Positions 1-12,282 of a stretch of 64,000 nucleotides of DNA are shown in pieces. Origin of the DNA: Moniliella sp. 'wahieum' (Eukaryota > Basidiomycota > Moniliellomycetes > Moniliellales > Moniliellaceae); the NCBI GenBank assembly GCA_003971905.1, contig RSEE01000075.1:124001-188000 (forward strand), given 5' to 3'. Below the pieces are notes generated by a model. That model made no database searches. It saw only the letters and a program-made list of their open reading frames with translations, and was not told the origin of the DNA. A program made the translations under genes and the position numbers. Position 1 is the first letter of the stretch, and each line of letters begins with the position of its first letter.

Positions 1-3000
1 CGGTTATAGCCTCGAGCAACCATTGAATCGCCAACTGTTTTGCGGAGGGGGCGTACCAGATGTTCTTTTGGCCTTGATATCAGCAAGCATGAGCGATCAG
101 ATTCGGCGCACCGGGGGGGCGACGGAGTTGCACCCTCTTGTTTCCTTGCCATTGAGGGAAGGTTCTGGCGATATCGCATGCGGCTGGCAGATTTTGTTTC
201 TTGGGGAGATGGTGATGGTGTCGCTGTAGGAGAGTTCAGCTAGGTGAACAGGTGTCTCTGTCCGGAAGTGGGCTTGAACTGATAAGACCTGGAGTGGATG
301 GTCTTTGAGGGTGATGCAATCGCACTGGTGGTGGTGGTGGTCTAAGCCACCAGCAACACCTACAAAGGACTAACAGCAAGCAGCGAGTCATCGCCACCAG
401 GGGCTAAGCTGCGGAACAAGGAAAAACAGGAGAGAGAAAACAACAGAACTCCCAGGCCTGAGGAGGAGCGAAGGACATTGGCCAAGCACGAGCCACCCGA
501 TGGCTCAACATGAACAACTGTCTGTCCGTTTACCTATTTCTCCCCATGCCAGGCAGTATGCGGGTCTTATTTTGCAGGGCTGGGCGCTCGCTGAGCCAGC
601 CGGAGCCCGAAGGCTGAGGTTACCGTAGGCTTACCAGTGACCGGTGAACAGTTAACGATTAACGTACTTTAACATGCTTCGTGCGAGCGACCCTGCCCCG
701 CACGGGCTTCAGCCGCCTCACGTCGCAGGGCAGCACAGCATGCTCTCCAGCACCATGCTTCTGTTTTGGGGGTGATGCATGATACAGGATGATCGCTGAA
801 ACAGCGGCCCATCAGGCCTCAATTTGAGGTGTACAGTCAATTCACGCTCCGCAAATCTCAGCTCGATCGACCCATGGGAATCCGACCCCTGGTGGGGAAG
901 CGACCACACAGCTGCATCCCTTTTAGGCGAATGCATGCCCCCGCCCACCACCTTTCCCGCCATCATCTTTCTGTCGAGCCAGTACTGCCACTCTACAATG
1001 CCTCCCTCCCGCACCGTCAGGACGCCCCAGTAACCAGCAACGCCGCTCGCCGCCGAGGGACACACGACGTATCAACCCTGAACCGGAGCCCATGGTGGAG
1101 ACTGCTTTCGAAGGTGACGAACCGTCCCCCGAAGACCACCTGGTGGCACCAGTGGGGTCAACAGCGATTCCGACATCGACTCCGACGGCGGGAGGGAAAA
1201 AAGGGGTACGAACCGAGAGTTACGTTGTAGTCCCTCCCTCCCTGGTCCCCGTGTTGGTTCGTGAAATGATTATGCGGTGTTGACCTCTGGTCATTTATGG
1301 CCAAGGTAACTTCCGAGTGACATCATGTGTGATGCGCGTGTGATGTTTTCTGAGCGGCGTTTCCGACTCCATGATGACTTGGATTCGCCACCGCCTTAGC
1401 AATTTGATCTCCATCGACCACCATCCCATTTGCTGCTCTTTGAGCTCTTCCTGGGCGTTAATATGCGGGGTCAATTGGACCAGCAGACGACGACGATGAA
1501 TAACGAAGAAGTTGCGCTGGATCTTGACGCTGACACCTTGTTCCCCCGCACAATGGCCGCTGACGAAGAGAGCTCCGTTAATCAGGACGAATTTGCTGGC
1601 ATTCCCCCTCTGATCTGGCCCTTTGGCCGGAGAATTGGATCCATATTTCATCGATCCCCTCGTTACAAGGGCAACATTGATCACTCAGCGAAAGGGAAAG
1701 CCGAGATCAAGACTCTTCGGGTTCTCTTTTTTGTCAATCAATGCGAAGCAGGAGTCGTTGGCCAAGGGCTTTACCATGTCCAACCCACGCCAGCATTTCC
1801 AACTCTTACTGGAGCACAAAAAGGTCAGGACCATCAGCTCTCGCCGCACACCCCAGGATTACTTTGAACTATACTGACACTTTCTCTTTCCATGAACGGA
1901 TCGCCACTGACAGAAATGGTACAAATGGCTCGCGATATGGGTTTGTCTGCATCCCGAGAGCAGGATCGGCAATATTAAGGATTTAGGCTTGGTTTTCCGC
2001 CCGCAAGCGGCTTATTCCCCGCGACGTCTGGAAGAGTTCACTTTTGACGGACAACTCCTGGCCCATATCGGTCGTGTGACAAAAAGTTTGTCCAAGTTCT
2101 GTTGACGGTGTTCCTGAAGCCGACTTAGTCGACCATGCGTCGTCGCATTTTCGATTTGGCGGGTACATTTTTATGCTTATACACTGGTCATGACTTGCTA
2201 CCCCCTAACCTAACCCATTGCTTTTTGGAGGAGAAGGTGGCCACAGGAGAGATGGTGGATGTGTAGTCCTGGGTGCGGAAGGGGCATCAAGTTGAAGAGC
2301 AACGTTTAAGGCCGCGATGGCGAAAGTTGATGTGGCCGCAGGCCAGAATGGACACCCTAACCCACCCAAAAAATGCATTTGATCGAACTTAGGATTAAAC
2401 AGGTGCGAATTTCTTGGATATACCCTTGGCGCAAACGGTTAAGCTAAGTACTTCTATTAGCGAGATTGGATACTGGCCAAACGCACTACAGCTTATGGCC
2501 GTGCTTTTAAACCATTTCTTCCGGGAACTTGGTTTTATCCCATACCAACCCCGCAGCCGTGTGACTGGCTGAATTTTTTTTCTTGATCCGTTTTCCTTTC
2601 CTTCTTGATTACTTTCTGGACGTTGTTCCACTGTCATATCTGTCTTGAATCATTTTATCTCAGGTCTGCAATCCTAATCAAGTCGCTGCGGGGGACGTAG
2701 ACTAATAGAAGCAGAAGAAGCCGGCAAGTCAGGAAGATTCGGGACAAAATCTGGAAGCTGGAACCAACCGTGTCAACCACCTCGGCCGTCCAACATATTA
2801 AGGGCCGCCCCATTCACAAGTGTCATTTAGATTGGAGGGAACAAGCTTCATTTGGACACAACGGAGTTCATCATGGATCGTTGGACCCCTTGAGGTCGAT
2901 ACAATCCAGGCGAGAGAAACAATAAGGAGGCTTTTTGTTGGCGGCGGGGCTCAAATCCCATCCACATTTGCACATGACATTCCAAGAAATGCGTCCGCCC

Positions 3001-5772
3001 ACGTAGGGAGAGACGATCGCCTTCCCCAGCTCAAAGGGTGTGCGTGTGTGTCTTCCGGTGGGCTGGCATGAGCTCCCTCATGCGCGCGTCTCTCCCACAG
3101 AATCCCTTCATCGTTGAGAAAACCAAGATCGCCTATGAGGGTAATACGACGCTCTTCCTTCTTTTCATCCCTGAGTGTACCGTCAAAGCGACAATTGACT
3201 GCGTTGCCCGCATCTCGCTCCAAACCTAGTTGTCTAGCACGCCCATGTATCCTTTTGGGCGTTGGGAGTCCCAGCGATTGGAAACATTTGTCTTCGCCGT
3301 CTCCGTCCCTCGCATTCTATCCATCGGACTTCAGGGTGGAAAGGAGCTCCAAGACGAGGCAAACGGCCTGATGGGCTTCCGCGGCAGGAGGTGTCCATTT
3401 TTAGAATGCGAACGGTCGCACAGCCAAACCTGGGAGGAAGAGTTGGATTGCCTCCGAGCAGAGGGAGAGCCGATTATTACGGGACGGCTTTCTGAATTGA
3501 TGCAACACCTGGTCCAGATGTGCGATTGTTGGGTCCATCTACTGTGGACTAACGGTCTAAAAGCGCAAAACTCAATCGAAAGTCAGTCGAGGATGGATGC
3601 TGTTACAGACCACAGTACTGATCCGATTCTATCTAAAACCAAAGACTCGATGCTTCGTCCAATCTTACCAGATCTCGCTCCCAAAACCAAAAACTCTGTT
3701 GCGATCTTGGAACGGTCGTGTCACGTGCGGGCGCCGCCAGGGGGCCCGCCCTGGGGTTTTTGGGGTACAATCCCTTAGGCGACGGTAGGTCGACTCACGG
3801 TAGTTTCGGGCTTAGGCTGGTTGGTGTGTCCGAGCGGAGCTAGGGACGAGGAGAGGCCTTTGGTGGGGCGGCTGCACGTGTGGCAAGGCTGCGTCTGCAC
3901 CGGCTTGGGCCGTAGTAACGTGTCTGAAGCCTCCGGGACTTAGGGATGGGAGGAGGCAGCGGCGGACAAACACTGCCTTAACTGGGACTGGGAATCGCCG
4001 CGACCGAAGGAGGGCTCGCGCGATTGGACTGACGAAGGGCTGGAGGACGAGGTCGGAGGAGATGTCGGGCGCTAACAAGAGGAGCTGCTTGTACTGGATC
4101 AATTGGCTGGAAAACGGGCAGGAGTCGGACAGGATAGGCGGGAAGGGACGAGGGTGGAGACGAGAGATGACGAGAGATGACGAGAGATGACGAGAGATGA
4201 CGAGAGATGACGAGAATGGATGGTGGGGGAAAAGATCCCCATCAACCAGGGGTACAGGTAGGATCAAAAGGGAAACGGATACAAGAGGGGGTGTAGAAAG
4301 GAAGACATGTCAAAAGCGGGGTTGGTCGCCGCAGGCGCGACCGAGAAAGGAAAAGGAAACGGGGACGGGGCGACAGTCGTCGCCACGGCACTGGAAGCTC
4401 GGTGGCCTTATTTAGGCCGGCCGACTTGGACTTGGGCGGGAGGCGACTATTGTCGCACGGAGCATGACCCTTCGGGCCACGGTACTTATTTAGCCAACCG
4501 TCATCACACTTGGTTGGCCTGCGGTGCACGCTCTACTGGGCATGTGCGGAGCAGGCGGGCCTTAGCTTGGGTCGGACCATCTTGGGTCCGCCGCAGCCCG
4601 TGACAGGTCGTACCATGTCCGGTGGCCCGAACTGCCCTTGACCTACGGATCCTTGGCGATGACAATCGCGTCTCGCCTGTTTGTATTTGCCGTTCTTACC
4701 CCCGTTTCGTCTTGCGGATGGAGCGCCGCGAGGCCGCTTCTTTCCTTGTTCCCCGCCCAAGAACGGTCTCCCTCGTGGCGGCTGTTCCCCAGTTCCTTGC
4801 CAATCCCTTTCTCCTTCTAATGATTGTGTGTTTTGTTTAGCTCCCCCCCCCTCCTCCTAGTATCTTCAGCAAGCCATCCTACCGTAGAGGCCACACTCCA
4901 CCTTCTCATAGATCCCTCTTCGATCCTCTGATGCTTTCCGCCTTTTTTCGCCTATCATCTCTCAGCTGCACAGCTCATCCGGCTTTCCCGCATCCAAAAT
5001 CCGTGGAGCTTTCGGTCCTGGTGCTTTTCTTCTCAGTCCCAGTCCAACAGGTTCGGGTATAATAGCGTTCTGTACCCCGTTGCTTCATGGGACACGTTAC
5101 CTACCGCCCAGATCGGGGTGCCGATACATCCTTATCACACAAGCCGCCCTCTGCTGTACGTGAGCCGCTATCGCGCGCGGATCCACCCACAAAAGCCCAT
5201 GCACGAACTAGCCTCTGTTCTCCAAGGGATTGCAGAGCAAGCCTTCTAGTTGGGACGTGCGGGTGCTGCGATGGGCGATACAAACGCGCGAGGGGATGGG
5301 AACTGCGAGGCGCGAGCACTGGCGGTCGGATGAGCGGATGCGGCACTGGAGCTGTTGCTCACTTGGTGTAGTCAGTTGCTCGTGCGGCTGGATAGAAGTG
5401 TGGGTAGGGGGGGGGCTCGGCTGGTACGATTGCGCGCGGCGGCACGGTGCGAGTGTGCTGTCGCCGCGGGCAGACGTCACCTGGCAAACCCTCTGTCTGC
5501 CCGAACCAGCAGCCCTCGCCCGTCTGAGGCCGCGGCTGCGGATCGGGTGGGGTGCAGCCATGCGCTCGCCAGGGGCGATGGGGAGAGGGGATCGGGGATC
5601 CCCGGGCGATGGAGGCGGTCCGCGTGGGTCGTAGTGAGCCGTAGTGAGCATCGCTGGCTGCAGCCAGACTGCGACGCCAAGCAGCGCTTACGTCAGGGCG
5701 GCTTGCATGGCGCCAGTGTGGCGCGCGTCGTCTGCGTGCCCAGCGCCCACCACCCTCGTCCGCGCCGCCGCC
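1..5772. other. Gene-poor left segment, no recognised gene
   Basis: No frame here shows a protein family I recognise. Base composition is less GC-rich than in the gene blocks further right. The open frames are short, overlap on both strands and carry no recognisable motif. The longest plausible one (3230-3778, +, 182 codons) has no domain signature. The segment could be old transposon remains, long untranslated or promoter DNA, or a fast-evolving non-coding RNA locus; nothing seen separates these. From about 4.8 kb the sequence becomes pyrimidine- and GC-rich, as expected ahead of the next gene. Confidence 0.55.
4159..4215. repeat. 10-bp tandem repeat
   Basis: The decamer GACGAGAGAT is repeated head to tail about five and a half times with no mismatch until the last copy. 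It lies in the gene-poor left segment. Confidence 0.9.
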
Positions 5773-8493
5773 ATGTTCGCCGCGCTCGGGCTCACCCTCC
5801 CCGCCCCCGCGCACACCCCCCCAGCCCCTCCGCCTCGGCCGCACCAACGAGCCCCACATCGCCGACGGCCGCCTCTCGCCCGCCGCCTCCGCCCCCTCAC
5901 CCTCACCCTCCTCCGCCGCCCAGCCACCGCCGCCCTTGAACCCCGCCAGCCCCTTCCCCGACCTGGCGGGCTTCCTGGGCGACATGGCCGCTCCGCTCCG
6001 CCCGCTCGGCCTTTGCGCCGCTCCGCACCCTCGCCCAGCCCCTCGACCCCCAGCCCCACCCGCCCCACACCCCATCCCGCTCCGCCGGCGCCCTTGACCC
6101 CCATCTCGGCGTCTCCGCCGCCCCCCTCGCTCCCCAGCAGCCAGCCGGCCCCGCGCTCCCTCGACCACGCCCGCCCTCCGTCCCCGCCCCCCCGCGCGCA
6201 CGCCCCAAATCCAAACGCCCCAGGCCGCCGCCCGAACAGCTGGTCATTGTAGGTGCCCCCCCCCCCCCCCCCTCGCTGCTTGAGCCCCGGCGGGCCACAC
6301 GCAACGCGCTGACCTGACCTGCCCCCCTCTGCGTTCCTCCCAGGTCCGCCCGCCGTCGTCGACCAAGCATGCCCAGTCGTACAACTTGCAAGTCCAGCTT
6401 GTCTCGCGGCGCAATCGCGACCGCGGAAACACGGCGAGCTCGCGCGCGTCCAGCTCCAGTGTCGGTATCGATTCCGCCCGGCGGAGCATGGAGAGCGTGT
6501 CGAGCCAGACCAGCACGCTTCCGCCCGACCCGGCGCTGGAGGACGAAGCGCCGCGGATGGTGTCGTCCGAGTCGGCTGACACGCGTCTCTCGCCCGACGG
6601 GCCTGGTCGAAGGGCGTCCATCTCCTCCAACCGTAGCCAGCAGTCGGTCGATACCTTTTCGGGCTTTGGCTCGTCGCTTTCGATCAACTCGACCGTGTCC
6701 GCCACGGGCACTGGGACTGGTGGTACCGGCCACCGGTCCAGGGTGATCCCGCTGTACAACCTTACCTTTCATTCTCTCCTGCCTTCCATCATCTCGGATG
6801 CCGGCACGGACGAGCGCGTGGCGAGGGTCAACAAGCGCGGGCACATTGAGCTTGAAGGGCTGGCGATTTTTGAGCCGGCTGAACTAGTGGTGGGCGTCAA
6901 CGATATTGACACGGTCTTGCGATCTCGTCCAGCAGCCCGGTCGGCCCTCGCGGCGCCTGTGCACTCGACCCCGCTAGAACTGGTGAGTGAAGTGGCTGCG
7001 TCCAGCTCGCCCGACCAAGACGGGAGTGTCCAGAGCACGGGGATCCTCAGTCCCACCATCTCCCTCAACGGCGTCCCAGCCAAAGTGGCCGAGGCGGGCA
7101 ACCTATCGCCCCATGGGCATGCACGGCGACAGGCCAGCACGCGGCCTCACTCTGCCCAGGCCATTGCGCCCCCGCCTTCTGCGGGGGTGGTTGTGCGATC
7201 GCAAACGGCGGTGGACGGGATAGATGGCACGAGGGAGATTCGAGGTGCTGGCGCCTTACCCTTACCCTCGCCTTCGCCTTCGCCTTCGCCTTCGCCGCCT
7301 CGTCCTCCAAGCAAGGCGGTAAGTTTCTGACAGGGTTCAAGAAACTGATGGCACCGCGTTCGCCTGTGCGACCTTCGCCTGTACCGAGCGAGGCGGTGCG
7401 TGCGCCACCGCGTACGCTCACCCCGCCCGACTTGGACGAGTTGGCACGCACGAGTCTCAATCTAGATGGGGCATTTGGAGCGTCGCTACTGGGGACCGTG
7501 TTGGGGGATGGGGTACCGATGTGGCCCGTGGAGAAGAGAGCGACGCCTCCTGTGGGGTACGTGTGGTCGGTGCGCAAGTGGTTGCGCAAAGCATCGGTAT
7601 CGTCATTATCGTCGGTACCGTCTGCCCTCCCGTTAGGGGGTACACCTACGTCTCCTGCGCCGCTTTTGCGTCCCAAAGGCAGTCAGGTCAGTTTCCACAG
7701 CACGTCCAGTGCCGATGGTTCTTTTCCCCGGATCTGGTCGCGGTTCAATTTGGTCGAGCGGGCGGGCGGGAGCGACCCAGCCCCGTTACCCGGTACAGTT
7801 CCCATTCGGGTCGAGTGGATCCGGGACTCGTCGCGTGCCAAGCGGGAGCGAGCGGCGCAGCAAGCTCGAGCGGTTGCGTTGGCTTCCGCACCAGCGGGTA
7901 CCGCTCACGCCCACCCTTCTGCTTCTCCGGTCCGACGGGAGGTGGGGTTGGGCGGGACAGACGCAGAAGTTGGCGGGAGCGGGGTAGCTAGTGCACCCGT
8001 ATCGCCGGCGATGCGGCCGGTGCATAAGCGGGGTACGTCGTTAGATGCGCCTCGAGGCCGGAGCGGTGCGCGCGGGCGACTTGTGGTTGATCCGATGCAC
8101 CGTCCCACCGCCGCACCCGGGGCACCTAGCGCATCCAGCGCCTCTCGGTCGCCCTACCGTCGCGCGACGAGCAGCGTGCGTGGTGACCAGGACGGGAATG
8201 GGAGTGGGGACGAGTCGGACCCGGAAGATTCCGAGACGCCATGGCGGTGTGCGTTGGTGTTAGGATCGTATACGAGAATTCCGTTGGCGCTCTTGACGCC
8301 TACGCCGCACCATCCGCGTCTGGTAGCGCACTTGACCGTGCCGTTCCCGCTGCCGGACTTGACGGGTTCAGGGCTGGGTCCGGACCGCGGCGGCATGTCG
8401 CCCGAAGAGTTGAAGGATGTAGCGTCGGTCACTGCGCTGCACCTCGTCGTGCGCGAAGGGTTTGGCGCCATGGCCAAGGCCAAAAAGGGGTAG
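5773..8493 (+). CDS. Conserved-looking protein of unknown function, intron-containing
   Basis: I do not recognise a named family. The start is the ATG at 5773 in a strong context (GCCGCCGCC before it), opening with MFAALGLTLPAP. A clear intron lies at 6249-6343 (GTAGGT donor, CAG acceptor) and joins PPPEQLVI to VRPPSSTKHAQ, followed by NLQVQLVSRR. Downstream are a Ser-rich linker, a block around RVIPLYNLTFHSLL and DAGTDERVARV (about 6750-6840), a second block GGKFLTGFKKLM (about 7318-7350), and a C-terminal stretch around WRCALVLGSYTRIPLALLTP ending AMAKAKKG. No transmembrane segment or catalytic motif is visible. The frame is broken near the C7 run at 5814-5820, again before 6240, and inside the CCTTCG repeat near 7260-7300, as in most genes of this window. 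Coding status looks good; function is unknown. Confidence 0.55.
6249..6343 (+). other. Intron with C17 tract after the donor
   Basis: Donor GTAGGT at 6249 is followed within seven bases by an uninterrupted run of 17 C (6256-6272). The acceptor is CCCAG ending at 6343. The splice restores the frame between two clearly coding blocks of the unknown protein. Confidence 0.8.
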
Positions 8494-9162
8494 CCAGGCG
8501 CCCCAGGCCCACAAGCGGTAGTAAGGGGAAGCAAAGGTGTACGTGGGGTAGAAGGGGTTCGGCTTGGTTCCCTCTCTCTCTCCCCCTCTTTATCTCTCTT
8601 TCTCTCCTTCTCTCCCTTTCCCTCTCCTTTTCTTTTTCTGGGTTTACGGATGGGTTTACGGGTTGCGCCGCGCCGGCTGTGGCGCGTACGTGCACGTGCA
8701 TGCGCAGTTGGAGCTGGGAATCGCGCGGCCCAGCGGGGTCTTGGCCCGATGCGGTTTGTCCACAGGGGTGGTGCCCGGATGGAGTTGGCCCCGATGGATG
8801 CGGGTGCGGGTGGGCGGTACCATCCTGGTTGCACTTGGTTGCGCTTGGTCACCGTGGGGTAGGGTGGGGTGCGCTCACCTCTTAAGCACTGCACTGCACC
8901 CTCCACGGCGGGAGGGAAGATCGCAAGAATCAAGCGTCAAGAGTCAAGAGGTTACCACCCTAAGCAAACCTATCTATATCTATTCACCAGCCCGACCCAT
9001 TAAGCCCACCTCGCTCCTCGGTTCTCTTTGGCTCTCTTTGGTTCCCTCCCCCCCTCCCCCCTGCCACCCTGCCAGCCATGTTGGTTGCCATCCCGATATT
9101 GTGTGGCCGCGGATCACTTGGGTCCCCACCACCCTTGCCGCCGCCCTTACCCTTACCTTTGC

Positions 9163-9348
9163 CCTTACTCTTACTCTTACTCTTACTCTTACTCTACTCT
9201 TACTCTTACTCTTACTCTTACTCTTACTCTTACTCTTACTCTTACTCTTACTCTTACTCTTACTCTTACTCTTACTCTTACTCTTACTCTTACTCTTACT
9301 CTTACTCTTACTCTTACTCTTACTCTTACTCTTACTCTTACTCTTACC
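9163..9348. repeat. (CTTACT)n hexanucleotide array
   Basis: About 31 copies of CTTACT in tandem over 186 bp. One copy is shortened near 9193 (ACTCTACTC). It is intergenic, about 3 kb upstream of the lipase start. Confidence 0.95.
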
Positions 9349-12146
9349 ACTGTACCATTGTGGCTGGTGCCACACACACTCTTTCCCCCCCTCGTGTCGT
9401 ATTCATTGGTGGCGCATTGCGATTCCTCTCCCCCGGGTATCCTGCCGGTGTACCTCTCGCTCGGTCGGGGCAGGCGCAGGCAGGCTAGTCGCACACGCAG
9501 GTGGGAGATTAGATGGCGGTGACGATGATGATGTTCTGGGATGGGATGGGATCAATCTTCGGATTGATTGGATTCAAGTGGATCGTGTTGGTGTCAGAGG
9601 TCGGGACGGGTACGATTGGGTGGTAGACGCTAGGGACTCTTATACGCGCATCGGAGATATCGGGTGCAAGGGGATAGTAAAGATGGGTCGTGTGAGGTAT
9701 GACATCACATGTCACACCATTGTGAGAATGCAACGCCAATGTGGGGTTCTACTTTCTATGTGCGGAGGTCCAAGCGGGGCGAAAAGCACAAAGGGCGGGG
9801 CGAACGAACAACTAACTGTGTGCTCGCTACTCGCTCTCTGTGCTAGACTGCAGCTGGGAAACGCTATGGGCAGCACGAGAGATAAGCTTCAAGGCGTGCA
9901 AGAAGGCAGGGCAGTCAGCCACAAGTCCTTCAAGCAAGCTGAAGGGAAGAAGATAAGAGTCAAGCAAGCAAGTCGGAACAGACAAAGGGGTGGCGTTGGC
10001 CACGCAAGGTGCGAATCACCCGAACCAGCGAGCATCACCGATCCATTGGAGAGAGTGCAGGTGAACCCTAGCACTACCCTCTAGCACTCTGGTGGACTCA
10101 GCACCAGCGCCGGCTGGAGCTGGATCAGAGCGCTCAGCCTCGTTCTTTCGGGCAAGGGCGGGTCTACAATCAACACGTACGACGTCGGAACGCTTCCCGC
10201 TGCTAGCGCTTATTACCGCATGCCGGTTACCGCTTACCGGTTCCCGTTCTCGATCGGATGGAGCTAAGAAGACACTCAGATACTCAGACACGCAGACATT
10301 CAGACATAGAGAAGACCAGAGAGCAAGCAGTTGGTGGTGAATTTACATCGCACATGACTAGCTACAGATCGGAGGCTAGAGAATATTCCTGCTCGCCAGG
10401 AAGGAATATATTGCACGGAGAATGATTAATGAACCAAAAGGTTCTGGACTTGGGCTATACCGGCGCCACCACGCCGATGTGGCGTCACAGCTAAGACGCG
10501 CAGACGCTCATCAGGTCGCCCTTGCTGTGAATTTGTCCCATGATGTCCATCCGCTCCATCCGCCTTGCGAGACGTGATCGTGATTGAAGATCCGATCCCA
10601 TGCACCATGATTGAGATCACATGCCACAGTGCACCAATATATGTCGCGCCGAAGACAACGGCTTTGGAGCCTGTTCCTGGTCTCTGTTTCTTTGTACAGA
10701 GAGCAGGACATTACATGCATTACGGTTACCGCGTCAAGGCGTCAAGGTAGAGAAGCGTTACGCGGTACGCGGTACGATACGACCAGGTTAGGACGGCGGG
10801 ATCGTCGCCAAGTGCCAGGACAACTGTCGCCGCCGAGGACATCGACATCTGGGGTTAGGAAAAAAAACTCCCCTAGAAGAGCGCTTAGACACTTACTAGG
10901 GAGGGGGGGTCTCTCTCTCGTACATTTCTTTTTTGTTTGCTGCCAGTTGCCAGCCACGCACCATGCACATCATGTGCCATGCTGTGGTGCGCGGTACGCG
11001 CGTCGGATGATCAGCGCGCAGCATGCTAAACAGCTAGTTCGGCTTGCGCGCGCATCATCTAGGTTCAGAACGTTCTGCGTGTTCTGTAGCAGAACCGTTC
11101 TTCAGGACTCTGATCGTACTCAGGCTGAAGCCGCAAGCCTCAAGCCTCCGGCCGGTCAACCGGTCAGCGGTCAATATAATGTTCTCAGAGGCCGCAGGGC
11201 TGGGAGAGTGGAAAACTCAGTTACCACGGACACGACTAGGAGGGCAGGCATGAGATACAGGAGGCGCGCAAGCTGAGCTCTCGAGACGCGGGGTGGTGGA
11301 TGCTGGCAGGCCGGGGCAGGTTGGGGTGTGTGGGGGGGGGATGAACCGAACGGATGGACGTGGGGAAGGATGATCGATTCGTGGTCTATATAGTGACCGG
11401 TGAGTACACCGAGTACTGAGTACGCCCGAGTGCTGAGTGACTTGTGAGTGTGACGTACTGAACGGTGAACCGCGCACACACTGAGCCCAGGCCTCGTACG
11501 TGGCCAGTAGCCACAGACCAGACACTGGCACTGACACTGACGCATGATGGACGGAGTGATTTTACCCGACCCCAAAATCTTGGCTTGGTGGGGCGGCTGC
11601 GGGGCGGGGAACTAAGAACCGTCCAAGGGCAGCGAGGAGGAACGCGCTCGATGGGCTGGCAGGGGGAGCCTGCCTGGCGTACCACAACAGGGGCTGAGTC
11701 GTGCTGAGTCTGGGCGTTGATGCGTTGACGTTGAATCGGCAGAATGGGACATGGCAGAGGGCAGATGGCAGAGGGACAAGAGTGCGATCTGAGATCCGAG
11801 ACGAGGCCGATTGTACGTATCTACCCGCGGCACAGTCGGGGTTCTTGGAGCCCGTCTCTGTTCTCGCCACTGGTCAGCTAGCCATCGAGTGAACCAACCA
11901 GTACCTATAGTAATCGAGGACTCAGTACTGAGGCTCAGTAACTCACTCCGTATATACCCACGAATCGAGTAAGCATCACTCATTCATCGTCGATCCCTGG
12001 ATGAACCGTGAATGGCGGATGATCGATGAAGCTTCAAGACCACTCCTCTCTCCCCACAATCCTGTTCGCTTAGCGTTTAGTCCGCTCCGCCCCACACGCG
12101 CTAACTGGCTAATCCTAATCCCCCCTGCATCGGATAGCCCCCGGTG

Positions 12147-12152
12147 TATAAA
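12147..12152 (+). promoter_or_regulatory. TATA box of the lipase gene
   Basis: TATAAA in the context GGTGTATAAAGAGG, 131 bp upstream of the lipase ATG. A (CT)n tract separates it from the gene, a common fungal core-promoter layout. Confidence 0.6.
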
Positions 12153-12193
12153 GAGGCTGGTGCATACATATACACCTGAGCGTGCGCGATCCG

Positions 12194-12221
<28 letters not shown>
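12194..12221 (+). promoter_or_regulatory. (CT)n tract in lipase promoter / 5' leader
   Basis: An unbroken run of 14 CT dinucleotides lies 62 bp before the lipase ATG. Such CT stretches are typical near transcription starts of well-expressed fungal genes. It is also simply a dinucleotide microsatellite. Confidence 0.6.
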
Positions 12222-12226
<5 letters not shown>

Positions 12227-12282
12227 CCTCGTCCCCTGCCGCCCTCTCTTGACACCCACACCGACTCCTCACGACAGCCACG

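Larger units (their letters stand above)
8494..12282. other. Intergenic spacer before the lipase gene
   Basis: Nearly 3.8 kb with no supported gene. It holds pyrimidine tracts (8570-8640), a long hexanucleotide array (9163-9348), short TTCAGACA-like repeats near 10270-10310, and AT-richer sequence to about 12.1 kb. A 506-codon open frame through the array is a by-product of a six-base repeat that contains no stop. The last 140 bp look like the lipase promoter. Confidence 0.6.

Noticed and set aside
2200-2220. CCTAACCTAACCC as a possible telomere remnant
   Set aside because: Only two imperfect units; no tandem run of TTAGGG-type repeats anywhere near.
2941-2965. Possible tRNA T-arm (GGGGCTCAAATCCC)
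   Set aside because: The T-loop lacks TTC, and no acceptor stem or anticodon arm can be paired around it.
3230-3778. 182-codon open frame in the gene-poor segment
   Set aside because: No motif, no splice context and unremarkable composition; this length occurs by chance in 5 kb searched on both strands.
8564-10084. 506-codon frame with a long poly-Leu stretch
   Set aside because: It exists only because a six-base repeat contains no stop in that frame; flanks have no coding character.
12142-12160. Start of a different gene at the TATA-like string before the lipase
   Set aside because: The spacing to the lipase ATG and the CT tract fit a promoter; no other coding frame begins there.
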